Assembly: GCA_018065085.1 (NCBI GenBank)
Contig: JAGHUA010000039.1
Location: 35,837 to 99,836 of the forward strand
From: Candidatus Liminaster caballi
Lineage (GTDB): Bacteria; Bacteroidota; Bacteroidia; Bacteroidales; UBA3663
DNA: 64,000 bases
Direction: 5' to 3'
Positions 8,376 through 16,981 of this stretch are shown here, in pieces. The stretch's first letter is position 1; every line of letters starts with the position of its first letter. Position numbers and translations under genes: made by a program. Under the pieces are notes generated by a model, which searched no databases, was not told the origin of the DNA, and saw only the letters and a list, made by a program, of their open reading frames with translations.

Positions 8376-9407
8376 ATGCCGGCTAACAAAAATGCACTCA
8401 TCCGATACAAGACAATAGACAACTGTCTGCGCAACAAATATCGCCGTTGGACGCTCGAAGACCTTGTTGAAGCCTGCAGTGATGCCCTCTATGACATGGA
8501 AGGCATCAGCAAGGGAATCTCAGTTCGTACCATTCAGGCCGATATTCAGATGATGCGCTCAGACAAACTCGGGTACAATGCCCCCATTGAGGTTTACGAT
8601 CATAAGTATTACAGGTATGCCGAGGAAGGCTATTCGATCACCGACATGCCGATGTCTCAGAATGACTACGAGGTGATGCAGGAGGCAGTGGATATGCTTC
8701 GTCAGCTGGAGGACTTCGACCAGTTTGCCGAAATGTCTGACGTGGTGAGCCGACTGCAGGACAAACTGTCCATATCGCGTCATAACCGAAAGCCGATCAT
8801 CCATTTTGACAGCGTGCCGCACCTTAAGGGATTGAAGCTCCTTAATCCTTTATATAATTATATAGCGCATCGGCAAACCCTGCGCATCCTCTATCAGCCC
8901 TTCTCTGCGACCCAGCCAAGCGAGTTCATACTCTTTCCATACCTGCTCAAGGAATTCCGAAACCGATGGTTCCTCTATGGGTCAAGGCCTGGCGACCTGA
9001 GGCTCTACAATCTTGCTCTTGACCGAATACAGAGCGTCGAACCTGTGGGCGACGTGCCATACTGCGAAAACCCGGATTTCGATTCCGAACACTTCTTCGA
9101 CGATGTTATCGGAGTCAGCAAGAACATTGACCGAACTCCTCGCCTCATTAAGTTCTGGGCGTCGCCAGATCAGTGTAAGTATATCAAGACCAAGCCCATC
9201 CATCAATCTCAGAAGCTCATCCATGAAAACCCGGAAGACGGTAGTTGCATTTTCAGCATCAACGTCGTCATCAACCTTGAGATGTATTCCGTTTTCATGT
9301 CCTACGGTCCTGGCGTAAAGGTTATTTATCCCCGATACGCAATGACCTACATGAGGGAACAGCTGAAAGAAGCCTTGGACAGGTACGACACCCTTAATGA
9401 TACCTAA
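8376..9407 (+). CDS. WYL-domain transcriptional regulator
   Basis: 343 residues. The N-terminal 75 residues (LIRYKTIDNCLRNKYRRWTLEDLVEACSDAL, with VRTIQADI as recognition helix) form a DeoR/YafY-like winged helix. Residues about 170-240 form the WYL fold, with RWFLYG in place of the name-giving WYL, and a WCX-like tail follows. Such proteins sense a ligand, often nucleic acid, and control defence and stress genes. The gene diverges from the MXAN_6230-type gene, with a -7 box for each and a palindrome between, so it probably regulates that neighbour. The start is fixed by the promoter at 8301-8308. Confidence 0.85.
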   Translation: MPANKNALIRYKTIDNCLRNKYRRWTLEDLVEACSDALYDMEGISKGISVRTIQADIQMMRSDKLGYNAPIEVYDHKYYRYAEEGYSITDMPMSQNDYEVMQEAVDMLRQLEDFDQFAEMSDVVSRLQDKLSISRHNRKPIIHFDSVPHLKGLKLLNPLYNYIAHRQTLRILYQPFSATQPSEFILFPYLLKEFRNRWFLYGSRPGDLRLYNLALDRIQSVEPVGDVPYCENPDFDSEHFFDDVIGVSKNIDRTPRLIKFWASPDQCKYIKTKPIHQSQKLIHENPEDGSCIFSINVVINLEMYSVFMSYGPGVKVIYPRYAMTYMREQLKEALDRYDTLNDT

Positions 9408-9461
9408 TCAGACCGAAAATTGTTTCTGGTTAGAACCAAGACATTGGAACAATGTGTGGCT

Positions 9462-9570
9462 GCTTCTAGGTTTCTGGAAATGCTGAGAACAGTGGCGACT
9501 TCCAAGGATTTAGGAAATCATCAGAACCGTTTTTTTGTCTTTCTAAGTCTTCGGAAGTGGTTTTGCTTGG
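9462..9570 (-). repeat. Three-unit hairpin repeat related to the array at 36.6 kb
   Basis: Read on the minus strand: CCAAGCAAAACC, then three imperfect hairpin units (CTTCCGAAGACTTAGAAAG, TTTCCTAAATCCTTGGAAG, TTTCCAGAAACCTAGAAG) separated by about 18-20 bases. The array at 36644-37020 starts with the same CCAAGCAAAACC and has the same hairpin type, on the other strand. No ORF or other element explains this 276-bp gap between the WYL gene and prfA. Confidence 0.7.
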
Positions 9571-9655
9571 TATTTTTGGCATCGTGGAATCGATTTTAAT
9601 TGCCAAAAATAATTATTTTTTCCCCTTTTTTGCTGTTTTTTTGGCAGAAAATGCT

Positions 9656-9663
9656 TATCTTTG
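9656..9663 (+). promoter_or_regulatory. -7 box for prfA
   Basis: TATCTTTG followed by CGCC, 21 bases before the ATG at 9684. It excludes the upstream in-frame start at 9600. Confidence 0.7.
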
Positions 9664-9683
9664 CGCCCATATTCGTAATAACT

Positions 9684-10790
9684 ATGGCAAACTCAACATT
9701 ATTGGATAAGCTTGAAGGCCTTGTGAGCCGCTTTGAGGAAGTGTCGTTGCTCGTCACCGACCCGGCTGTCATTGCCGATCAGCAGCGATTTGTCAAGCTG
9801 ACGCGCGAGTACAAGGAACTGGAGGATATCCTCGCTGCGCGCAAGGAATACATTGCGCTGCTCGACGGCGTGGATGAGGCAAAGGCGATGCTCGGCGAGG
9901 ACGATGCAGAGCTTAAGGAGATGGCACGCGAACAGTTGGCCGAGTGCGAGGCGCGACTGCCTGAAATGGAGGAGAAGATAAAGCTGCTGCTCGTGCCGAA
10001 AGATCCGGAGGACGCACGCAATGCCGTGCTCGAAATCCGAGGCGGTACCGGCGGCGACGAAGCTGCTCTCTTTGCTGGCGATCTGTTCAAGATGTACCAG
10101 CGCTATTGCGAGGGCAAAGGCTGGCAGATCAGCATTCAGAGTGCGTCGGAGGGAGCTGTGGGCGGCTTCAAGGAAATAATCTGCATGGTGACGGGAGATA
10201 GCGTCTATGGCACGTTGAAGTATGAATCGGGTGTGCATCGAGTGCAGCGAGTACCGGTCACCGAGACACAGGGACGCGTCCACACGTCGGCTGCGACGGT
10301 TGCTGTGTTGCCTGAGGCCGACGAGTTTGAGGTGCACATCAACGAGGGTGAGATCAAGTGGGATACCTTCCGTTCGAGCGGAGCCGGAGGACAGAACGTC
10401 AATAAGGTGGAGTCGGGTGTGCGTCTGCGTTACATGTGGAAGAATCCTAATACCGGCGTTGTCGATGAGATCCTTATCGAGTGTACCGAGACGCGTGACC
10501 AGCCTAAGAACAAAGAGCGCGCCCTATCGCGCCTGCGTTCATATATTTATGATAAGGAACATCAGAAGTATGTCGATGACATTGCCTCGCGCCGTAAGAC
10601 CCTTGTCTCGACGGGCGACCGTTCGGCCAAGATCCGTACATACAATTTCCCTCAGGGTCGCATCACCGACCATCGCATCAACTATACCATCTACAATCTT
10701 GCAGCGTTTATGAACGGCGAGATACAGGATTGCATCGACCACCTCATTGTGGCAGAGAATGCCGAACGACTGAAAGAGAGCGAACTATGA
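9684..10790 (+). CDS. prfA: Peptide chain release factor 1
   Basis: 368 residues. Recognises UAA and UAG in the ribosomal A site and triggers peptide release. The catalytic GGQ is at 235-237 in RSSGAGGQNVNK. The codon-recognition tripeptide PVT (191-193, in VQRVPVTETQGRVHTS) is the RF1 form; RF2 has SPF there. Other family segments: EIRGGTGGDEAALFAGDLFKMY and TYNFPQGRITDHR. The start is set by the promoter box at 9656. The stop overlaps the next start in ATGA, so translation is coupled to the HAD gene. Confidence 0.96.
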   Translation: MANSTLLDKLEGLVSRFEEVSLLVTDPAVIADQQRFVKLTREYKELEDILAARKEYIALLDGVDEAKAMLGEDDAELKEMAREQLAECEARLPEMEEKIKLLLVPKDPEDARNAVLEIRGGTGGDEAALFAGDLFKMYQRYCEGKGWQISIQSASEGAVGGFKEIICMVTGDSVYGTLKYESGVHRVQRVPVTETQGRVHTSAATVAVLPEADEFEVHINEGEIKWDTFRSSGAGGQNVNKVESGVRLRYMWKNPNTGVVDEILIECTETRDQPKNKERALSRLRSYIYDKEHQKYVDDIASRRKTLVSTGDRSAKIRTYNFPQGRITDHRINYTIYNLAAFMNGEIQDCIDHLIVAENAERLKESEL

Positions 10791-11425
10791 TCAAGAACAT
10801 TATTTTCGACTTCGGTGGCGTGCTGCTCGACCTCGATCCCGTGCGTTGCAAGCAGCAGTTTGCCGCCATTGGCTATACACAGATCTACGACGAGCTTGGC
10901 ACGGCTCATCATAATGGTGTGCTGGGTCGCATGGAGGACGGAGGAGTCACGGCCAGAGAGTTGTGCGATGCCATTCGCGACGGTGTGCGCCATTCGAATC
11001 CCGACATGCCTATGCCCACCGACCGCCAGGTCATCGCAGCCTTCTGCAGCATGGCCGACGGCATTCCGTCCTATCGCCTCGACTTTGTGAATGAACTGCG
11101 CGAAGAGGGCTATAGGGTCGATGCGCTGTCGAACACCAATCCGATACATTGGGGCTTTTGCATGCGATATTTCATCGAATGCGGATACGTTCCGTCAGAG
11201 CTGTTCGGACACATTTGGCTGTCGTGCGACATGCACATGTCAAAACCCGACCCGGAGATTTTCCGTGCCGTGTTGCGCGAGTCGGGTTATGAACCTGATG
11301 AAACGGTGTTTGTCGATGACAACGAGACCAACTGCCGTGTGGCACAAAGCCTTGGCATTCACACCTATTGTCCGCCGGTAAGGACCGACTGGCGAGAGGA
11401 GTTCCGAACGTTTTTGCTGACGTAG
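10787..11425 (+). CDS. HAD-superfamily hydrolase
   Basis: 212 residues, HAD-IA type. Motif I is IIFDFGGVLLDLD with the nucleophile Asp, motif II the SNTN segment, motif III the lysine in CDMHMSKPDPEIF and motif IV FVDDNETN. The FGGVLLDLD form resembles the YihX-like sugar-phosphate phosphatases. Substrate unknown. The ATG overlaps the prfA stop by 4 bp, so the pair forms an operon. Its last 61 bp overlap the 3' end of a convergent glycosyltransferase gene. Confidence 0.85.
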   Translation: MIKNIIFDFGGVLLDLDPVRCKQQFAAIGYTQIYDELGTAHHNGVLGRMEDGGVTARELCDAIRDGVRHSNPDMPMPTDRQVIAAFCSMADGIPSYRLDFVNELREEGYRVDALSNTNPIHWGFCMRYFIECGYVPSELFGHIWLSCDMHMSKPDPEIFRAVLRESGYEPDETVFVDDNETNCRVAQSLGIHTYCPPVRTDWREEFRTFLLT

Positions 11426-12165
11426 AAGAGTTTCTTCCAGGCATTTCCGCCAACGTTCATGAATGTCCAGAACCACGCCACGATAGCAGGCATTCCTTCG
11501 CCTATGCGGAACAGAGGGTAGTGGGCTTTGATCTTGCCCCAGATGCTGACTGGAGTGATTGAACCCTGACGCCGGCGATAGAGGGCAAGATCCTCACGCA
11601 GCAGATAGCACGGAGCCTTGCGTACAGCCTTCAGCCACATGGCCGTGTCGTTGTTCTTGCGTATGTCGGCAATCTGAATAAGTCCGATTTTCTCGCGGTC
11701 GTACATCACCGACAGACAGCCTGGCCAGCAGCAGGCGAACATGGCAAACTTGCCTACACGACTGATTCCGCTCACCTTTACGCCCAATGGCTCTGACTGT
11801 TCGTTAATTTCCGTATATTCGTGATATGTAAACGAATAGCCGTGCTCGGTCATAAACTGTAGCTGATGCTCCAGTTTCTCTGGCAGCCACAGGTCATCGC
11901 TGTCGAGAAATGCCACCCATCGGCCTTTTGCCTCACGCAGGGCGCGATTGCGCGTACATGCCGCACCGAGGTTCTTTTCGTTAATATAGTAACGGATGCG
12001 CGGTTCGCGTCTCATCCATTGTTCCACTACCTGTCGCGTCTCGTCGGTCGAGCAGTCATCGACGATGATCATCTCCCAATCTGTGTAAGTCTGGTTGACC
12101 ACCGATTGGATTGTCTCGCCGATAAAGCGACCGCAGTTGTATGTCGGAGTTATGATTGAAACCAT
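11365..12165 (-). CDS. Glycosyltransferase family 2
   Basis: 266 residues. GT-A fold: MVSIITPTYNCGRFIGETIQSV, VDDCSTDET, CTRNRALREAKGRW and the metal-binding FLDSDDLW. Transfers a sugar from a nucleotide donor, probably at the cytoplasmic face of the inner membrane, to a polysaccharide intermediate. The acceptor cannot be read from sequence. The start at 12165 begins directly with the conserved fold; an upstream ATG at 12210 would add an unconserved polar leader. It is on the opposite strand to the wzz-wzx-wzy run at 12.4 kb and is probably part of that polysaccharide cluster. Its 3' end overlaps the HAD gene by 61 bp. Confidence 0.87.
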   Translation of the reverse strand: MVSIITPTYNCGRFIGETIQSVVNQTYTDWEMIIVDDCSTDETRQVVEQWMRREPRIRYYINEKNLGAACTRNRALREAKGRWVAFLDSDDLWLPEKLEHQLQFMTEHGYSFTYHEYTEINEQSEPLGVKVSGISRVGKFAMFACCWPGCLSVMYDREKIGLIQIADIRKNNDTAMWLKAVRKAPCYLLREDLALYRRRQGSITPVSIWGKIKAHYPLFRIGEGMPAIVAWFWTFMNVGGNAWKKLFYVSKNVRNSSRQSVLTGGQ

Positions 12166-12368
12166 GTGTGTGAATGTGAATGTCAGGCGGTGGGGCAGTG
12201 TTTGCTCCACACATTATAATAACGTCCGGGCGTCCGCTTTATTGCCTAACCCACATATTTTCATGCGCGCACACAATAATACGCGACTACAGGCGTTATT
12301 CTACATAGATAAAATGGTGCGCACCGATGTGCTGCACGTCATCATCACGTATAAAAACAATCAATAAT

Positions 12369-13451
12369 ATGGAAGATAACAGCAAATCGCAGAAACTTAT
12401 TGACCTGAGAGTCGTGTTTCGCAACGTGTGGGCTCACCGCAGGAAATTCATCAAGGTCTGGATATGGACCCTTGTACTCTCATGCATCTGGGTGTTTCCT
12501 CAGCCACGCTACTACAAGTGTGAGGTGAAGCTGGCGCCTGAGGCATCGGGTGCCGACATGGGTGGCCTTGCGTCGATAGCCTCGTCGTTCGGCTTCAACA
12601 TAGGCGGCATGGCCGGCGGAACAGACGCCATCTATCCGGTGCTCTATCCAGATCTTTTCACGTCCAATGACTTCATCGTGTCACTGTTCGACATTGAGGT
12701 CCACACCATCGACGGCGAGTACAGCGGCGACTACTACACTTACCTGAAGAAGCATCAGAAGAAGAACTGGCTGACATGGCCTTTCAACGAGGCGATAAAG
12801 TGGGTGAAGAAGCTTTTCGTGTCAGACGATGATCCGAACGCAGTGCCTGGCAACGGTAATGGCAAGCTCGATCCGTTCCGTCTGTCGCGCAAGGACTTCA
12901 ATCTCGTAGAGAAGGTACAGGGCAAGATTAAGTGCACCATCGACAAGAAGACCGATGTGACCACGTTGCTCGTCGAGGATCAGGATCCGCTGGTCTGCGC
13001 ACAGTTGGCCGACACCGTTAAGTGCCGTCTGCAGGATTTCATCATCCAGTATCGCACCAGCAAGGCACGCATGGATATGGACTACTATCAGTCGCTTACC
13101 GACACCGCTCTGATAGAATACCGTCATGCAGCCGAGGTGTACAGCCGTTATGCTGAGGCTCACCAGAACATTGCCCTCAAGTCATATCAGGTTGAGGCCG
13201 ACCGCCTGGAGAACGAGATGAGCGCAAAGCTTACCACGTACAATGCCTTCTACGCCCAGTTGCAGGCCATGCGCGCCAAGGTTCAGGAGCGCACACCGGC
13301 ATTCACTACGCTCAAGGCCGCATCCGTGCCGGTCAAGCCTGCCGGACCAAAGCGCATGATCTTTGTGGCAGCCATGCTCATGCTGGCAACGATAATCACC
13401 GTCATGTATGTGAACCGTGATGAAATCTGGGGCAACAACGGACAGCAGTAA
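12369..13451 (+). CDS. Wzz-type polysaccharide chain-length regulator
   Basis: 360 residues. One membrane helix near residues 28-46 (KVWIWTLVLSCIWVFP), a large periplasmic part with a coiled-coil region about 240-310, and a second helix near the C-terminus (MIFVAAMLMLATIITVMYV) preceded by the proline-rich AASVPVKPAGPKR typical of Wzz. It sets the modal length of the polymer made by the Wzy polymerase two genes downstream. No C-terminal tyrosine kinase domain is present. The 3' end overlaps the flippase start by 32 bp. Confidence 0.88.
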   Translation: MEDNSKSQKLIDLRVVFRNVWAHRRKFIKVWIWTLVLSCIWVFPQPRYYKCEVKLAPEASGADMGGLASIASSFGFNIGGMAGGTDAIYPVLYPDLFTSNDFIVSLFDIEVHTIDGEYSGDYYTYLKKHQKKNWLTWPFNEAIKWVKKLFVSDDDPNAVPGNGNGKLDPFRLSRKDFNLVEKVQGKIKCTIDKKTDVTTLLVEDQDPLVCAQLADTVKCRLQDFIIQYRTSKARMDMDYYQSLTDTALIEYRHAAEVYSRYAEAHQNIALKSYQVEADRLENEMSAKLTTYNAFYAQLQAMRAKVQERTPAFTTLKAASVPVKPAGPKRMIFVAAMLMLATIITVMYVNRDEIWGNNGQQ

Positions 13452-14751
13452 GCAGAGCATCGTAGGCAATCTGTCGTGGGCTCTTGCCGGCAAGATGACA
13501 AACCTCGTGAGTGGTCTTGTCGTCGGCATCATCGTGGCCCGATACCTTGGCCCGGAGAAGTACGGACTGATGAACTATGTCGTCAGCTTCGTATTCCTTT
13601 TCCAGACCATCTCTGTGTTTGGACTTGACAACATCGAGATACGCGAGGAGGCACGCCACGACGTTGACCACCGCATCGTGATGGGCACGTCGTTTGTGTT
13701 GCGCTGTGTGCTGTCGGTGATCTGCATCGCCCTGTGTGTGCTGACCAGCTGGCAGATGGGCGCTGACCGATACACCATCATGCTCGTGGCTATCTATTCG
13801 CTTGTTATCCTGTTCAACACGCTTGTCGTCATCCGCAACTACTATTTTTCGCAGGTTCGCAACAAGCACATTGTCCAGGCCGAGATCAGCCGTACGCTCA
13901 TCTGCATCGTCATCAAGCTGGCTTTGCTCATCGGCGGAGCGACGCTCACATGGTTCGTCGTGGCCAACATGCTCGACATGCTGCTCGTCGGTACAGGCTA
14001 TGTGATGGCCTATCGCCACGATGTTGGCAGCATGCGCCAGTGGCGGTTTGATGCCGGTTACGCACGGTTCCTCTTGCGTGAGTCGTTCCCGCTGCTGCTT
14101 ACCAATGCTGCCGTCATCGTCTATCAGCGCATCGATCAGGTAATGATAGGCGATATGGTCGATAAGGAGTCTGTCGGATATTTCAGCGTCGCATCGCGCT
14201 TTGTCGAGATACTCATCTACATCCCGATGATCCTCTCGCAGACCATCTCGCCGTTGCTGACACGTGCGCTGAAGGAAGAGGGCAGGGATGCGTACATCCG
14301 CAAGTCCCAGCGTTTCATGAACACATCGTTATGGCTGTCGATTATTGGCGGTGCTGTGATGTCGGTATTGGCCTATTGGGCTGTCCTTATCCTCTTTGGC
14401 GAGACCTATCTTCCTGCCGTTGCCATACTTCAGATCATGGCGTTCAAGGCAGCCGGCGTGGCGCTTTCCAACACAGCCGGAGCAATGCTTGTCATTGAGG
14501 GACTTCAGCGCTATGCCATCTTCCGCGATATGTTCGGCTGTCTGGTATGCGTGGTGCTCAACTATCTGCTCCTGCCGCACTATGGCGCTATCGCCGCAGC
14601 CTTTGTGACCATCATTGCCAATGTCGCCGCCGGTTATGTGGCCGATGCGTTCATCCCGGCCTATCGTCATCTGTTCGTGATGCAGACCAAGGCGCTGTTC
14701 ACCGGATGGCGCAACCTGAATATTAAAAACCTGCTTGCCGCAACAAAATAA
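13420..14751 (+). CDS. Wzx-type polysaccharide flippase
   Basis: 443 residues, about 12-14 hydrophobic segments. Starts KQSIVGNLSWALAGKMTNLVSGLVVGIIVARYLGPEKYGLMNYV, the N-terminal pattern of the MATE/MOP polysaccharide-biosynthesis exporters, and contains YQRIDQVMIGDM and SVASRFVEI. Moves lipid-linked repeat units across the inner membrane. The ATG at 13420 is preferred over the GTG at 13417. The start lies within the end of wzz, and the polymerase gene follows after 7 bp. Confidence 0.9.
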   Translation: MKSGATTDSSKQSIVGNLSWALAGKMTNLVSGLVVGIIVARYLGPEKYGLMNYVVSFVFLFQTISVFGLDNIEIREEARHDVDHRIVMGTSFVLRCVLSVICIALCVLTSWQMGADRYTIMLVAIYSLVILFNTLVVIRNYYFSQVRNKHIVQAEISRTLICIVIKLALLIGGATLTWFVVANMLDMLLVGTGYVMAYRHDVGSMRQWRFDAGYARFLLRESFPLLLTNAAVIVYQRIDQVMIGDMVDKESVGYFSVASRFVEILIYIPMILSQTISPLLTRALKEEGRDAYIRKSQRFMNTSLWLSIIGGAVMSVLAYWAVLILFGETYLPAVAILQIMAFKAAGVALSNTAGAMLVIEGLQRYAIFRDMFGCLVCVVLNYLLLPHYGAIAAAFVTIIANVAAGYVADAFIPAYRHLFVMQTKALFTGWRNLNIKNLLAATK

Positions 14752-14758
14752 AAAGCAA

Positions 14759-16060
14759 ATGTCCATCGTACCGTTTCTTTTCTTCACGTTGCTCACCGTC
14801 TATTGGTGGCGTCAGCACAGAGGTCTCGATGTGTGTACCTACATGTCGGGCATGTTTGCCTTCACCTCGCTGCTGTCGTTCCTCATCGTGGCGTTCGATC
14901 AGACTCAGGGCACAGGCGGATCGGACAGTGGCGGTATGCTCTGGGCAGGATGGGAACCGAAACTTGGCTTCGTGCCGACAGCGATCTATTGTATTTTCAT
15001 CGGTGTTGCCATCATGCCGTTCTCGTTCATCCATGTGCGCGACATCAAGCGCATCACGGTCAATGCGCCGTGGACACTCCTTGGCATCAGCGCGTTGCTC
15101 ATAGGCTGTTCGTTAGTCAGTTTCTATTGTGTGGCCGATTCTACGCTCGATATCCTTTCGGGCGACCTTGCCGCAGTCCGAACCAGTTCGTATCTGGGCG
15201 AACAGACGCCTGCCGATATCAAGGCTGAGGGTCTGCCGTTCCCGTTGGGCTATCTGACCTATCTTAATTTCTCCACCACGCTTGCCATGCCCATCATGTT
15301 CTATAATGTCTGCTATGGCAACAAGCCATGGTGGTGGAACACACTGCTGTTCTTCGCCTCAATGACGCCTATCATGGTGGGCATCCAGCGCGTTGACCGT
15401 ACAGAGCCGGTCTTCTTTGCCATCATGCTCCTGTTCTGCATCGTTTTCTTCCGTCATGCCTTCAGTCGCAGGTTCCGCATCATCATGCGTCTTGGTATCT
15501 TTTTGCTCGCCCTGGTCGGATTTGCCTACATAGCCACGGTATCAATGGCTCGATTTGACGGCAGCAAGAACGGTGATGCCACGACCAGCGTCTTGCAGTA
15601 TGGCGGACAGAACTATCTGAACTTCTGCTATTTCTGGGAGAATGCATCATACGATGAGGTCGCCTCCGAACGTGAGTTCCCTCTCATCAACCATTTTGTC
15701 AGTAAGATCGATAGCAATGCCGACCGTCGCGGCGACCGTTCTGCACGCCAGGGATTCTTCATCAGCGTCTTTGCCTCGTTCATCGGCGACATTCTGCTCG
15801 ACCTTGGGCCTGTCGGTTTGACCGCATGGATCGTGTTCTACGTCCTGCTCACCCTCGAAGTGATCAAATGGCGACGGCGCACCGAGTATGACATCAGCGA
15901 GGTGCTCATCATCTTCCTGCTTGCGGCTGTGCCTCTGTTCGGCATCTTCTATTACCGCTACTTCCAGTGGATGATAGCCATCAACTACGTCGTGCTTATT
16001 ATCTTCCGCCTTCTGTCGAAATATAAGTTTGTCTATAGCAAAGAGACCGACGATAAGTAA
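14759..16060 (+). CDS. Wzy-type O-antigen/oligosaccharide repeat polymerase
   Basis: 433 residues with about 11-12 membrane helices and one long periplasmic loop (about 280-340, containing YGGQNYLNFCYFW and DRRGDRSARQGFF). This architecture, with its position between a flippase and glycosyltransferases, identifies a Wzy-like polymerase. Wzy sequences diverge fast, so the call rests on topology and context plus the YLNFCYFWEN stretch common in O-antigen polymerase proteins. The ATG at 14759 is used; an in-frame TTG at 14735 overlaps the flippase. Confidence 0.8.
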   Translation: MSIVPFLFFTLLTVYWWRQHRGLDVCTYMSGMFAFTSLLSFLIVAFDQTQGTGGSDSGGMLWAGWEPKLGFVPTAIYCIFIGVAIMPFSFIHVRDIKRITVNAPWTLLGISALLIGCSLVSFYCVADSTLDILSGDLAAVRTSSYLGEQTPADIKAEGLPFPLGYLTYLNFSTTLAMPIMFYNVCYGNKPWWWNTLLFFASMTPIMVGIQRVDRTEPVFFAIMLLFCIVFFRHAFSRRFRIIMRLGIFLLALVGFAYIATVSMARFDGSKNGDATTSVLQYGGQNYLNFCYFWENASYDEVASEREFPLINHFVSKIDSNADRRGDRSARQGFFISVFASFIGDILLDLGPVGLTAWIVFYVLLTLEVIKWRRRTEYDISEVLIIFLLAAVPLFGIFYYRYFQWMIAINYVVLIIFRLLSKYKFVYSKETDDK

Positions 16061-16090
16061 ACTCACAGTCCGCCCATCATTCATTTGCCC

Positions 16091-16972
16091 ATGAACCGCA
16101 TACTTACCATCATCGTCACATACAACGGCATGCAATGGCTCGACAAGTGTCTGACCATGTTGCGCCAAAGCACCGAACCCACCGATGTCATCGTCATCGA
16201 CAACTGTTCGACCGACGGCACACGTGAGTTCGTGCCTTCGCATTATCCTGAGGTTATCTGGCGTCCGCAGTCGGCTAATCTTGGCTTTGGTCAAGGCAAC
16301 AATCTCGGCCTTCGCTATGCGCTCGACAATGGCTATGACTATGTGCTCCTTCTCAATCAGGATGCCTATCTTCAGACTGACGCACTGTCGCATCTTGTGG
16401 CGAACTGCGACGGCGAGTCGCTCTATTCGCCCATCCACATGAATGGCGACGGCACGCTCGTTGACCACAATTTCCGTCAATATACCCTTCTGCCGGCTCG
16501 CAATACGATGATCGACGATCTTGTGAACGGTCAGCCGGCCTCGGTCTATGAGGTGGGAGAGGTGTGCGCTGCCTGCTGGTTCATGCCCATTGCACTCATA
16601 CGTAAGGTGGGCGGCTTCAATCCGCTGTTCCTTCAGTATGGCGAGGACAACAACTACTATCAGCGCCTTGTCTATCATGGCGTCAGAACGTATGTGGTTC
16701 CGGCAGCAAGGATGTGGCATTGCCGCAAGGTTCACGGATCGGAGCAGGCATTCAACCGCCGCCTTGTCGAGCGTCAGATGCTTATCCTTGTCAGCAATCC
16801 GAATCCTCGCAGCGTGGGCGGACTTATGGCTGGGCTTGTGCGTCTGCTGATACGTTTCCGTTCGCATCCCGTGGCGTATGTTCGATCATTGTTCCGCATG
16901 CTTGCCATGCGCAGCCGCATACGCCAGAGCATCATCACAGACCGTCGCGCTGATACCAACTGGATAAACTGA
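16091..16972 (+). CDS. Glycosyltransferase family 2 (rhamnosyltransferase-like)
   Basis: 293 residues. MNRILTIIVTYNGMQWLDKCL, VIDNCSTDGTREFV, ANLGFGQGNNLGLRYA and the metal-binding LLLNQDAYL are the classic motifs. The NLGFGQGNN motif and the NQDAY variant occur in WbbL-like rhamnosyltransferases, so that is the closest guess. The ATG at 16091 follows the weaker TTG at 16085. It is the first of three tightly spaced transfer genes after the polymerase. Confidence 0.88.
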   Translation: MNRILTIIVTYNGMQWLDKCLTMLRQSTEPTDVIVIDNCSTDGTREFVPSHYPEVIWRPQSANLGFGQGNNLGLRYALDNGYDYVLLLNQDAYLQTDALSHLVANCDGESLYSPIHMNGDGTLVDHNFRQYTLLPARNTMIDDLVNGQPASVYEVGEVCAACWFMPIALIRKVGGFNPLFLQYGEDNNYYQRLVYHGVRTYVVPAARMWHCRKVHGSEQAFNRRLVERQMLILVSNPNPRSVGGLMAGLVRLLIRFRSHPVAYVRSLFRMLAMRSRIRQSIITDRRADTNWIN

Positions 16973-16981
16973 AACCCGCAA

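Noticed and set aside
15647..16867. 406-residue minus-strand ORF over wzy and a glycosyltransferase gene
   Set aside because: Histidine- and arginine-rich shadow typical of antisense frames in this GC range.
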